Positions 1 through 6,879 of a stretch of DNA of 28,336 nt are shown here, piece by piece (position 1 is the first letter of the stretch; every line of letters starts with the position of its first letter). Below the pieces are notes generated by a model that ran no database searches, was not told the origin of the DNA, and saw only the letters and a list, made by a program, of their open reading frames with translations. The DNA lies in IMG/VR virus record IMGVR_UViG_3300025115_000046, positions 1 to 28,336 of that record. One strand, written 5' to 3'. The position numbers were made by a program, and so were the translations under genes. The stretch is from a virus.

Positions 1-96
1 TATCTAAATAGTTTAAAAACAAGGACTTATGAGTTTCTAAAATTTTTCAAAAATAGACATAAATTAAAAAAGTGTCTGAATTTGGGAAGAAAATAA

Positions 97-104
97 TATA
101 AATA
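97..104 (+). promoter_or_regulatory. T4-type late promoter box for scaffold/capsid genes
   Basis: The bases read TATAAATA, an exact match to the T4 late promoter -10 box (known from T4, where gp55 directs RNA polymerase to it). It lies 33 bases before the scaffold ATG and is followed by AGGAGG at 124-129. Bases 1-96 before it are A+T-rich and hold no gene or convincing terminator that I can see; there is only a weak 5-bp AGACA/TGTCT inverted repeat. The upstream gene presumably ends before the window. Confidence 0.7.
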
Positions 105-137
105 CTTTATAAGAATATGATTTAGGAGGAATTTCTT

Positions 138-971
138 ATGTCGAAGAACATTACCCAGAAAATCAGGGAACTTTTAACACCAGAAGATTTGAAAGTATTT
201 GAGAGTGCTGTTGACAGCATGATCGAAGAAAAAACCAAAGCTAAACTTTCTGATTTGATTCAACTTAAAGAAGAAGAGTTGAAAACAAAATATGAAAGTC
301 TTGCTGAGAAATATGTTTCAAAAGAGGTGGATAAACGTTTGACTGATGAAAAAGCAAAACTCGTAGAAAGCTATGATAAGAAACTTTCTCTTCTTGAACA
401 GAAAGTTGTTACTAAACTCGACTCATATCTTGACCATGTAATCAGTGAACAAATCTCTGATGAAATGCTTGAGAAGGTCGCTATCAATGAAACACTTCAG
501 CCTGTGGTTGAAGGAATTCGTGCGGTATTTAGTGATAACCATCTTAAACTTAATTCCAAAGCACAGTCTACTATCAATAGTCTGACAAAAGGAATTGAAG
601 AAATTAAGAGTGAACTTTCTGAATCAATAGAGAAGAATATTAAGCTTGAATCGAAGTTGGAACAGAGTGCTGTATATCTTTTGATTTCTGAAAAAACAAA
701 TGGACTTAAAAAATCTGACAAACAAAAAGTTGTTGGGATGTTCAAGTCTAAAGATTTCGAAGAAGTAGAAAAGAATATTGATAACTATCTTCAACTTATC
801 AAAGAGAGCGATAGCATTAAAACCAAAAAACCTATGGCTAAAACTTCGGTTAAATCAAAGGTAGTTTCGGTAAATGAAGGTGTCGTTCCAGGAAATACAA
901 AAAAGGCAATCGTTAAGGAAACTATTAAGGATCCTGTAACAATTGTAGACGTTTCAAACAGATTATTGTAA
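138..971 (+). CDS. 22: Prohead core scaffolding protein (gp22-like)
   Basis: 277 residues, close to T4 gp22 (269). The protein is highly charged and almost wholly helical/coiled-coil in character, with long K/E/L-rich runs at about residues 25-90 and 145-225 and a basic, low-complexity tail. This composition, plus its place directly before the major capsid gene, is the mark of the T4 internal scaffold, which fills the prohead and is later degraded by the gp21 protease. Several (L/I)-x-E sites that such a protease prefers are present, for example I-N-E at residues 116-118 and I-S-E at 102-104. The ATG at 138 has AGGAGG at 124-129. The protease gene itself would be expected upstream, outside the window. 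Identification rests on composition and context more than on a conserved motif. Confidence 0.85.
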   Translation: MSKNITQKIRELLTPEDLKVFESAVDSMIEEKTKAKLSDLIQLKEEELKTKYESLAEKYVSKEVDKRLTDEKAKLVESYDKKLSLLEQKVVTKLDSYLDHVISEQISDEMLEKVAINETLQPVVEGIRAVFSDNHLKLNSKAQSTINSLTKGIEEIKSELSESIEKNIKLESKLEQSAVYLLISEKTNGLKKSDKQKVVGMFKSKDFEEVEKNIDNYLQLIKESDSIKTKKPMAKTSVKSKVVSVNEGVVPGNTKKAIVKETIKDPVTIVDVSNRLL

Positions 972-999
972 TAACAAATAAATTATAGGAGGACATAAA

Positions 1000-2382
1000 A
1001 TGTCGAATTATAAAGAACAGTTAGTACGCAAATGGGAAAAAGCTAAAGGTCCCATGAGCATTAAGAGCATTGAAGATCCTTACATGAAGGAAAACCTTGC
1101 TACTCTTCTTGAAAACCAGGAGAGAAAAGATTTTAACGGAAACCAGATTTTTCTCGGAGAATCAGATGGTGCAACAACTACAGGTGCATTAGATGGTGCA
1201 TTTGGTAGTGATGGTGCAACTGCTGGTACAGGTGGACCTTCTGGATGGACAGGTGGAGACTGGAGATACCGCCCGGTTGCTCTTGCTCTTATGAGAAGAA
1301 CTTTCCCTGACCTTTTCGCTAACAAAGTTGTTGGTGTACAGGCTATGTCAACCCCAGTTGGTCTCTCATATGCTCTTCGTTTCACTTACAATAAAAGCGG
1401 AACAGGTGTTGAAGCGGCTTGGGATAATGTAGACAAGTATGCTGGATATACAGGTGAGCCTGGCGTAGGAACTGATGGTAAAGATACAAACTTTACTAAA
1501 TTTACAGATGCAACATCTGCTGCTAATGTGTTTGGTACATCAGGTAGAGGTCTTTTGACATCTGCTGGTGAAGCTCTTCAGATTGCTGATAGCAGAACTG
1601 CATGTCTTACAGGATGCAATGAACCTGCATGGAATCAACTTGGTCTTCGTATCGATCAACAGGCTATCGAAGCATTGACTCGTAAACTTGCAGCAAGCTT
1701 CTCTCTTGAAGCCGCTCAGGACATCAAGGCAATGCATGGTATTGACATCGAAAGAGAAATGGTAAATGTACTTCAGTATGAAATTACTGCTGAGCTTGAC
1801 CGTGAACTTCTTTCTTCTCTTAAGAGAGTTGCTACTGATTCAACCAAAGAAGGTCGTATAATTCCTGCGGTTGATGTGTCTGCAAGTGATGATTATGGTC
1901 GTTGGAATGGTGAAAGATTCATGAGTGTTATCTCTGCTATCATCTATCAAGCTAATGAAATTGCAATTAGCACAAGACGTGGACCTGGTAACTTTGTTAT
2001 CGTGTCTCCTGATATTGCTACTGCTCTTCAGGCAGCAGGTCACCAGTTTGTTAACTATTCACAGAATGTTAATCCTGGTACAACTATGGCGGCTATCGGT
2101 AAACTCAATGGAACCATTGATGTATACCGTGATCAGTATGCTACAAGTTCATATGCTCTTGTTGGATACAAAGGTCCTGGAGTTTCTGATGCTGGTGTTA
2201 TTTTCTCACCATATATCATGGGTCTTCAGAACAGAGCAATCTCTCCTGATGATTTTGCACCAAGAGTGGGCGTTATGTCCCGTTATGCGATTACTGATTC
2301 GCTTCTTGGAGCTGGTCGTTACTACAGATTGATTCCTTTCATGAATGTAACAAAACTTATTCCTGGTGCTAGAAGCTACTAA
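1000..2382 (+). CDS. 23: Major capsid protein (gp23-like)
   Basis: 460 residues, HK97-fold shell protein of the T4 gp23 family (T4 521 residues). The start shows the family pattern of a cleaved N-terminal arm: LLENQERKDF at residues 36-45 parallels FENQEKDF of T4 gp23, and IFLGE|SDG at 50-57 parallels T4 FLTE|AEI, where the prohead protease cuts. I infer cleavage after E54, giving a mature protein of about 406 residues. Later residues such as DYGRWNGERF match the conserved GRW-xx-E/KF stretch. The ATG at 1000 has AGGAGG at 987-992. Codon use is noticeably less A/T-biased than in the neighbours (many CTT, GGT, GCT), as expected for the most highly made protein. It is followed at once by a strong terminator. 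Confidence 0.96.
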   Translation: MSNYKEQLVRKWEKAKGPMSIKSIEDPYMKENLATLLENQERKDFNGNQIFLGESDGATTTGALDGAFGSDGATAGTGGPSGWTGGDWRYRPVALALMRRTFPDLFANKVVGVQAMSTPVGLSYALRFTYNKSGTGVEAAWDNVDKYAGYTGEPGVGTDGKDTNFTKFTDATSAANVFGTSGRGLLTSAGEALQIADSRTACLTGCNEPAWNQLGLRIDQQAIEALTRKLAASFSLEAAQDIKAMHGIDIEREMVNVLQYEITAELDRELLSSLKRVATDSTKEGRIIPAVDVSASDDYGRWNGERFMSVISAIIYQANEIAISTRRGPGNFVIVSPDIATALQAAGHQFVNYSQNVNPGTTMAAIGKLNGTIDVYRDQYATSSYALVGYKGPGVSDAGVIFSPYIMGLQNRAISPDDFAPRVGVMSRYAITDSLLGAGRYYRLIPFMNVTKLIPGARSY

Positions 2383-2405
2383 TAGGATAAGTTCGGAATA
2401 GAACG

Positions 2406-2438
2406 AAAAGGACACTATTAAGTTAGTGTCCTTTTTTA
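2406..2438 (+). terminator. Rho-independent terminator after major capsid gene
   Basis: A perfect 12-bp stem is formed by AAAAGGACACTA (2406-2417) and TAGTGTCCTTTT (2424-2435) with a 6-base loop, and the right arm runs into a T-rich tail. It lies 24 bases after the capsid stop and just before the next late promoter. Confidence 0.9.
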
Positions 2439-2453
2439 TTTTATGTGAATTTA

Positions 2454-2461
2454 TATAAATA
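2454..2461 (+). promoter_or_regulatory. T4-type late promoter box (cassette 1)
   Basis: TATAAATA inside the longer block ATTTATATAAATAATAT, starting 18 bases after the capsid terminator stem. The ATTTATATAAAT core is a perfect palindrome. Exactly 40 bases separate the box from the ATG at 2502; the same spacing recurs at 12353 and 22496. Confidence 0.75.
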
Positions 2462-2501
2462 ATATTGTAATCATTATGTAATTTAATATATTGAGGTAAA
2501 T

Positions 2502-2969
2502 ATGTATGTTAGAAATGTTGCGGGGTATAACTTCGCATTTAAATATCGTGAAGCCGTAATATATATTCCGTGTGATGGAAAGATATATTCTATTCCCGAT
2601 GATAGTGGAACTTATAGTGAATTGAAAGTTATTCAACCTATGCACATTAGAACTCAGGGTGTACAGTATATTAATAAAGATGGAAGTCATGCAAGTGAAA
2701 AGTTGATAGGTCATAAGAGACGTGGTAGACCTGAAAAAAAAGTTAATCCTGATAAACCGTTATTAGGTGTTAGAATAAAAAATCCTGAATTATTAAAACC
2801 GAAACAAAAAAATGTTGAGACTAAAGAAGTTGAAACGCCAACAGTTGATGATAATAATGATAATTCTGTTATGGATATCGACTTAACAAATGATGTTTCT
2901 GTTGAAAATACTGTTGATTCTACAGAAAAAATCAAAAGTAAATATAAAAATAAAAAAAGTTCTCAATAA
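2502..2969 (+). CDS. Unknown protein with AT-hook-like motif
   Basis: 155 residues, function not recognised. Residues 1-60 look like a small beta-rich domain (MYVRNVAGYNFAFKYREAV and following). Around residues 70-80 is HKRRGRPEKK, which has the RGRP core of an AT-hook, the short motif that inserts in the minor groove of A+T-rich DNA. The C-terminal half is disordered in character: lysine-rich, then acidic (DDNNDNSVMDIDL), then lysine-rich again. It has its own late promoter and sits between the major capsid and neck genes, so a capsid, neck or DNA-associated virion protein is likely. Initiation uses a GAGG site before the ATG at 2502. DNA binding is an inference from one short motif. Confidence 0.75.
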   Translation: MYVRNVAGYNFAFKYREAVIYIPCDGKIYSIPDDSGTYSELKVIQPMHIRTQGVQYINKDGSHASEKLIGHKRRGRPEKKVNPDKPLLGVRIKNPELLKPKQKNVETKEVETPTVDDNNDNSVMDIDLTNDVSVENTVDSTEKIKSKYKNKKSSQ

Positions 2970-2980
2970 GGAGAGAATGA

Positions 2981-3745
2981 ATGAGTATAACTCATCCGGT
3001 ATCATTAGATGACATGAAACAATATGTCCTCACACGTTTAGGTCACCCTGTAATAAATGTGGAAGTTGCAGATATTCAATTAGAAATAGCAATATATGAT
3101 ACTATTCAAGATTTCAACAGATATAATTATGGTGATGGTGTAGATTTAGTTAATACTACATTGATGGTGTCTGCAGGGGTGAGTGAATATTATGTGGGTG
3201 ATAGTGGAATTGAGGCTGCATACGATATAGGTTTATCTACAATGGGTGATATAAATGCTTTATTCTCCCCAACACATATGTTATTGTATAATGACTGGGT
3301 AAACAACGGTAATTATCCTGGCGGACCTGGTAATGCATTATATTCGTTTGGTGGTGGAGGAGGAATGCTCACTAGTTATGAAATAATGGGTGAGTATATG
3401 GCACAAGCGAATCAAATGCTTGGTGCACAATATACTGTTAAATATAATTACAACAATAGAAGTTTAATTATAACACCCACACCGAAACAATGTATGCTTG
3501 CTACATTAAAATTATATTGCCGAACTGATGCCGAGAGATTATATAATCATCCTCTCGTTAAGAAATTAGCAGTCGCAAGAGCAAAAATACAATGGGGATT
3601 GCAATTAGGAAAATACACAATTACAATGCCCGATGGATCAACTATGAATGGTTTTGAAATCATGAATAGAGGATATGAGGATGAAGAGAAGGCTTTCGAT
3701 CAAATTAGAGCTGAGAGCGAGAAGCCTGATTTTTTTGTCGGTTGA
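2981..3745 (+). CDS. 13: Neck / head completion protein (gp13-like)
   Basis: 254 residues (T4 gp13 is 309). The N-terminus VLTRLGHPVINVEVADIQLE aligns with T4 gp13 ILRRLGAPIINVELTPDQI, the family signature. The later TSYEIMGEYMAQANQMLG resembles T4 LTSYMGMMQDML, and the end (MPDGSTMNGFEIMNRG, then a helical tail ending FFVG) resembles the T4 end (LPGGVTIDGQRLIEEA, then ILVG). In T4, gp13 and gp14 form the neck that closes the filled head and receives the tail. The glycine-rich stretch near residues 124-128 probably forms a loop. The gene starts 11 bases after the previous stop with AAGGAGA at 2968-2974; a competing ATG at 2977 would give a short, different frame. Confidence 0.85.
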   Translation: MSITHPVSLDDMKQYVLTRLGHPVINVEVADIQLEIAIYDTIQDFNRYNYGDGVDLVNTTLMVSAGVSEYYVGDSGIEAAYDIGLSTMGDINALFSPTHMLLYNDWVNNGNYPGGPGNALYSFGGGGGMLTSYEIMGEYMAQANQMLGAQYTVKYNYNNRSLIITPTPKQCMLATLKLYCRTDAERLYNHPLVKKLAVARAKIQWGLQLGKYTITMPDGSTMNGFEIMNRGYEDEEKAFDQIRAESEKPDFFVG

Positions 3746-3772
3746 AAGTGAATCAATAGATTTCTGAATTTA

Positions 3773-3780
3773 TATAAATC
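3773..3780 (+). promoter_or_regulatory. Probable late promoter box (7/8 match)
   Basis: TATAAATC within AATTTATATAAATC, one mismatch from the T4 late box, in the 55-base gap after the gp13-like gene and 20 bases before the next ATG. The flanking bases (TATATAAAT, then AATAATATAG) match the other cassettes. Confidence 0.55.
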
Positions 3781-3800
3781 AATAATATAGGAGAATAATT

Positions 3801-4214
3801 ATGTCTTTTAAACAATATGTAAAAGAACAAGAAGAACTTTTGATGTTAAGTCAAGAAACTTCTAAAAGAGAACAAATTGCTGATTTAATTCGCACAATGG
3901 AAGATATCAACAATGAAAAATTGCGTGATTTTGCTATCAGCGAACTTGGTATGTCTGAAGAAGAAGCAGAAGCTCTTGTCTACAAAATGCTTCGTGACTA
4001 TCTATTAGCTAGTGATAAGGAAGAAACTATAGTTCCTGATGAAGATGATTTAGGTAGTATTGACGCTATTGATATCGGTGGTGAAGATGATTTCGAAGAT
4101 GATATGGGTGATATGGATATGGGTAACATTGATGCTGATGTTGATGCTGATGTTGAAGATGATGTTGATGCTGATGTTGAAGATGATGTTGAAGATGATG
4201 TAGACGAGGAATAA
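3801..4214 (+). CDS. Unknown acidic protein with DVDADVED repeats
   Basis: 137 residues, not recognised. Residues 1-75 are a compact helical region (MSFKQYVKEQEELLMLSQ and on), and from about residue 77 the chain is almost purely acidic, ending in two perfect DVDADVED repeats and a shorter DVED unit. The acidic tail is encoded by 24-base tandem repeats. It lies between neck gene 13 and tail terminator gene 15, where T4 carries gene 14, but it does not resemble gp14. The ATG at 3801 has TAGGAGA upstream. A DNA-mimic, metal-binding or assembly role would be pure speculation. Confidence 0.75.
   Translation: MSFKQYVKEQEELLMLSQETSKREQIADLIRTMEDINNEKLRDFAISELGMSEEEAEALVYKMLRDYLLASDKEETIVPDEDDLGSIDAIDIGGEDDFEDDMGDMDMGNIDADVDADVEDDVDADVEDDVEDDVDEE
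4137..4196 (+). repeat. 24-base tandem repeat encoding acidic tail
   Basis: Two identical 24-base units (4137-4160 and 4161-4184, each beginning GATGTTGATGCTGATG) are followed by a 12-base partial unit (GATGTTGAAGAT, 4185-4196). The repeat is in frame and encodes DVDADVED. Such arrays change copy number by slippage, so tail length may vary between relatives. Confidence 0.85.
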
Positions 4215-4217
4215 TCA

Positions 4218-4895
4218 ATGAGACTATTAGATGAATTAGAATTGTTAACAGAGGAAAAGGACAGTTATAAACTTTATCCTGTTGATTACGATGCTGAATC
4301 AGGGGTGTCCTTTGGTGTGGATTTAGTGGATGATGACGAAACTGTGGCAAAGATTACTATTAAAACCATTGATGGTGTTCCTATTGATGCGTTAAATGGT
4401 AATTATGATTATGATGATGTGTATGCTGATGTCAGTATTGAAGGGGATAATGATGACCCTAAAAATGCGGATTTGATGTTGTGGGTTCTTAAAAAAATAA
4501 AGAATATGGGATATGATGAACAGTCTATACGAATTGATGGTGATGAGTATTATAAGAAACCTGAAACATTATCACATGATGCAAATGATGAAGGTGAACA
4601 TATACAATCAGATACCGAGTTTGATCCGTCATCATATTGGAAGAGTGATACCGAAAACGATACTGATTCTGATGATGAATATTCTTCTGTTCCAGGCGAC
4701 ACAGACGAAGAATCTGACGACGATTCATCTACCGAAGATGAATCCGATGATGATTCCGAAGACACTGAATCTTCCAAATCTTCCGAAACCGATGTCCCGT
4801 CAGACGAAGATGAAAATGATGAGGATGACGAAGAGAAGAAAGCTAAAGAACAAGAAGAAGAAAGAAAAAAACTTTTGAAAAAAGTAACATTCTGA
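4218..4895 (+). CDS. Unknown protein with long Asp/Glu/Ser-rich tail
   Basis: 225 residues, not recognised. About the first 105 residues look like a folded alpha/beta domain (YKLYPVDYDAESGVSFGVDL; later DLMLWVLKKIKNMGYDEQSI). Residues 110-205 are a run of D, E, S and T with hardly any hydrophobic residue, and the last 18 residues switch to lysine-rich (EERKKLLKKVTF). It follows the preceding acidic protein by three bases, with GAGGAA as ribosome site, and precedes gp15, so the two acidic proteins are a translationally linked pair. The domain-plus-acidic-tail layout suggests a virion or assembly factor with an extended tail; no function is assigned. Confidence 0.75.
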   Translation: MRLLDELELLTEEKDSYKLYPVDYDAESGVSFGVDLVDDDETVAKITIKTIDGVPIDALNGNYDYDDVYADVSIEGDNDDPKNADLMLWVLKKIKNMGYDEQSIRIDGDEYYKKPETLSHDANDEGEHIQSDTEFDPSSYWKSDTENDTDSDDEYSSVPGDTDEESDDDSSTEDESDDDSEDTESSKSSETDVPSDEDENDEDDEEKKAKEQEEERKKLLKKVTF

Positions 4896-4896
4896 T

Positions 4897-5760
4897 ATGA
4901 TAAAGTATTACTACCCAAGAACTATAAGGGCTATAACAGTAGCCCTTCTTGATATGTTTAACGATATTCGTGTTGTTAAATATGACAAGTTTAATAATCC
5001 TATATCCGAGAAGGAAGTACCAATAACATTTGGTCCTGTGGAAAAATATCATCTCGACAGAAAAGAGGATCATTATTTTGATTCTGATAATGTTGAGCAT
5101 AACAAACGATATTACCTACAAATCCCTCGTATAGCAATGATTCCTAATGGTGTAGTATATGATCCCGAAAGAGCAACGGGTGTTAATGAATGGCGATATT
5201 GGATGAAAGAATCGTTGGAACTTACAGAGAGTCAAATAGATAGTATAGTTTCTGATTATCAACCAACACCATATAATTTTAATTTTACCATTTATATTAA
5301 AAATGACTCTATGGATTATATGTCTCAAATTCTAGAAAACATATTACCATATTTCAACCCCACCTTAATGTTAAGAGTTAAAGAATTTTCGTTTCTTAAT
5401 ATCGAAAGAGATTTACCTGTTGTATTAGATGGTGTCGGCTATGATTTTATTGAAGATGAATCAGTGGCAGATACACGATTTGTTAATGCAACATTGAATC
5501 TTACCGTTAAAGGATATATGTATAGACCATTCCTAATGTCTAAAGTCATTAAAGTGATTAATTCTAAATACATAAACCAATTAACAGGTTCGATGAGGGA
5601 AGGATTTAGTACTTCAGGATTCGAAACATCTGCGGGTGTTCCCATAGTAACAAGTGCTATACCTTCACCTAATGATTATTTTACTAGTGGTTATTATAAT
5701 AATGATGATAAGGAATATAATTGGTACAAAAGTGTGATACCAATAAATATTTATATTTGA
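4897..5760 (+). CDS. 15: Tail terminator / sheath stabiliser (gp15-like)
   Basis: 287 residues (T4 gp15 272). The stretch at about residues 120-157 (SDYQPTPYNFNFTIYI, then SMDYMSQILENILPYFNPT) matches T4 gp15 SQYNPSPIKMIYELSI and FQIVEQILPYFQPHF, and the start YYYPRTIRAITVALLDMFND has the family's opening helix pattern. In T4 gp15 caps the completed sheath and tube and forms the joining surface to the neck. The ATG at 4897 comes one base after the previous stop (TGATATG), and no clear ribosome site is seen, so translation is probably coupled to the upstream gene. Confidence 0.88.
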   Translation: MIKYYYPRTIRAITVALLDMFNDIRVVKYDKFNNPISEKEVPITFGPVEKYHLDRKEDHYFDSDNVEHNKRYYLQIPRIAMIPNGVVYDPERATGVNEWRYWMKESLELTESQIDSIVSDYQPTPYNFNFTIYIKNDSMDYMSQILENILPYFNPTLMLRVKEFSFLNIERDLPVVLDGVGYDFIEDESVADTRFVNATLNLTVKGYMYRPFLMSKVIKVINSKYINQLTGSMREGFSTSGFETSAGVPIVTSAIPSPNDYFTSGYYNNDDKEYNWYKSVIPINIYI

Positions 5761-5775
5761 TAAATTGAGGTTTAT

Positions 5776-6408
5776 ATGAGTGATGATGACGATATTGAAT
5801 CAGTTGATGAAACTGAAACTGAATCTATTAATGATGTTCATCGTTCGTTTTTCTCTATGGGTAAAGAACTCGATGCCGAGTTTGTTGAAGAAGCAACCAT
5901 AGAAGAAATAGATGAACATATTAAAACTGAATTTTCCAGTGTGATTAAAAATAAAGATTTAAAATCCCAATCTAATAATTTGATGGAATCTGTCCAACAA
6001 GAAGTTGCGGCTATTAATACTAAAAAAGAAGAAATAGAAAACGCACTAACTTCAGCAAGAATAAAAGATTCTAACTTCCTAGAAAAAGAAATCAAAGGAT
6101 TAATACTATCTAGCAAACGTGTCCTAGAAACGCTTGAGAAGGATATTAAGATAGGTGCATCACCAAGGATGTATGAAGTGTATGCCGTGATGCTAAATGC
6201 CATTACAGGGCAGTATAAAGAGCTTAGAAGCCTTAACGAATCCATAGCTAAATTCGTTTTAGAAAATAAAAAACAAAATCTGGAAGAAGTTAAAGAAGAT
6301 CATAAAATGGTCATGAACTCAAATGATGCTCTTAGCCTATACATGAAAGCTAAAGAAGAAAGTACAATGGGCGAAATTGATACCGATTTTCAAATTCTTG
6401 ACGATTAA
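5776..6408 (+). CDS. 16: Terminase small subunit (gp16-like)
   Basis: 210 residues (T4 gp16 164). Residues 129-160 (SPRMYEVYAVMLNAITGQYK and on) correspond to T4 gp16 [20 protein letters not shown], the central helical pair that forms the oligomeric ring. The N-terminus is acidic (MSDDDDIESVDETETE) and the middle, residues 50-125, is helical. The small subunit regulates packaging and stimulates the TerL ATPase. It stands 12 bases before the terminase large subunit, as in T4. GAGG at 5767-5770 serves the ATG at 5776. Confidence 0.88.
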   Translation: MSDDDDIESVDETETESINDVHRSFFSMGKELDAEFVEEATIEEIDEHIKTEFSSVIKNKDLKSQSNNLMESVQQEVAAINTKKEEIENALTSARIKDSNFLEKEIKGLILSSKRVLETLEKDIKIGASPRMYEVYAVMLNAITGQYKELRSLNESIAKFVLENKKQNLEEVKEDHKMVMNSNDALSLYMKAKEESTMGEIDTDFQILDD

Positions 6409-6420
6409 TAAGGTGGTATT

Positions 6421-6783
6421 ATGTTTCTAGGAAGACCTAACTTAAGAGGCGAAGGTGAAACTTATGAGTTCACTAATGAACTATTAGCAGAATACTTTAA
6501 GTGTGCGGAAGATATTGTGTATTTCGCTCATGAATACTTCTATATAACCAATATAGACGATGGTAAACATAAAATACAATTATTCGATTTTCAAAAAAAA
6601 GCACTTAAAGTATTCACTAGCCCACAGGTTGATGGTAAGAAAAATACGATTGTCCTCATGCCCAGACAAATGGGTAAGTGTTTTTTTAAAGATACTAAAG
6701 TTAAAATAAGAAATAAAAAAACAGGAGAAATTGTTGAAATTTCCGCAGAAAATGTGTATAAGAGGATAGAGACAAAGAAATAA
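6421..6783 (+). CDS. 17: Terminase large subunit, piece 1: N-extein plus split-intein N-part
   Basis: 120 residues. Residues 1-86 are the start of the terminase ATPase domain, including the adenine-binding Q-motif region (LFDFQKKALKVF) and the first part of the P-loop, MPRQMGK. At C87 the terminase sequence stops and intein sequence begins (CFFKDTKVKIRNKKTGEIV), running 34 residues to a TAA at 6781. In uninterrupted TerL proteins the P-loop continues with S/T after GK; that S-T is found at residues 116-117 of the next gene, directly after an intein C-terminus. This piece alone therefore lacks the Mg-coordinating S/T, Walker B and the nuclease. AAGGTGG precedes the ATG at 6421. Reading it as a dead fragment is unlikely because both sides of every junction are conserved. 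Confidence 0.95.
   Translation: MFLGRPNLRGEGETYEFTNELLAEYFKCAEDIVYFAHEYFYITNIDDGKHKIQLFDFQKKALKVFTSPQVDGKKNTIVLMPRQMGKCFFKDTKVKIRNKKTGEIVEISAENVYKRIETKK
6679..6780 (+). other. Split intein 1, N-terminal part (34 residues)
   Basis: Begins with the nucleophilic cysteine (TGT at 6679-6681) and contains the block A pattern C-x-x-x-DTKVKI, then RNKKTGEIVEIS and a short helix ENVYKRI. It ends before the conserved region with block B, which is on the next gene. A break this early is typical of atypically split inteins such as AceL-TerL, whose N-part is about 25 residues, and unlike DnaE-type inteins with N-parts of about 100 residues. Confidence 0.93.
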
Positions 6784-6879
6784 AACAATATCACCCTAAT
6801 ACACATAAAAGAATCCGATTACAATAACAACAAAGAAGAAGTTATTGAAAGGTGTTTAAAATTTATAAATGGATAATAA
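6784..6879 (+). other. Gap between TerL pieces 1 and 2, in-frame and mostly open
   Basis: The 96 bases keep the reading frame of both flanking TerL pieces (6421 and 6880 differ by a multiple of three). After the TAA at 6781 the frame is open for 30 codons (it would read NNITLIHIKESDYNNNKEEV, then IERCLKFING) and closes with TAATAA at 6874-6879, right before the ATG at 6880. This could be the remains of the linker of a once-continuous intein. No good ribosome site is seen near 6880: AAAGG at 6847-6851 is 28 bases away. Confidence 0.5.

Noticed and set aside
1-96. Terminator of an upstream gene from the AGACA/TGTCT inverted repeat.
   Set aside because: The stem is only 5 bp with a long A-rich loop and no T-run.
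1925-2332. 135-codon open frame inside the capsid gene, + strand.
   Set aside because: Leu/Ile-rich frame-shift shadow of the well-supported capsid protein, without ribosome site.
3801-4895. Calling one of the two acidic proteins gp14 from position alone.
   Set aside because: Neither shows a gp14 pattern, and both are dominated by acidic tails.
4550-4918. Serine-rich open frame on the minus strand.
   Set aside because: It is the reverse reading of the Asp/Glu/Ser-rich repeats of the + strand gene, has no ribosome site, and every other gene here is on the + strand.
6781-6879. Stop-codon readthrough or a T4 gene 60-type ribosome bypass joining TerL pieces 1 and 2 (in-frame TAA; GGA TAA before the ATG).
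   Set aside because: TAA ends several normal genes here (scaffold, capsid), three stops would have to be passed, no matching take-off and landing codons or hairpin is seen, and complete split-intein signals already explain the join. Reported only as a possible remnant.
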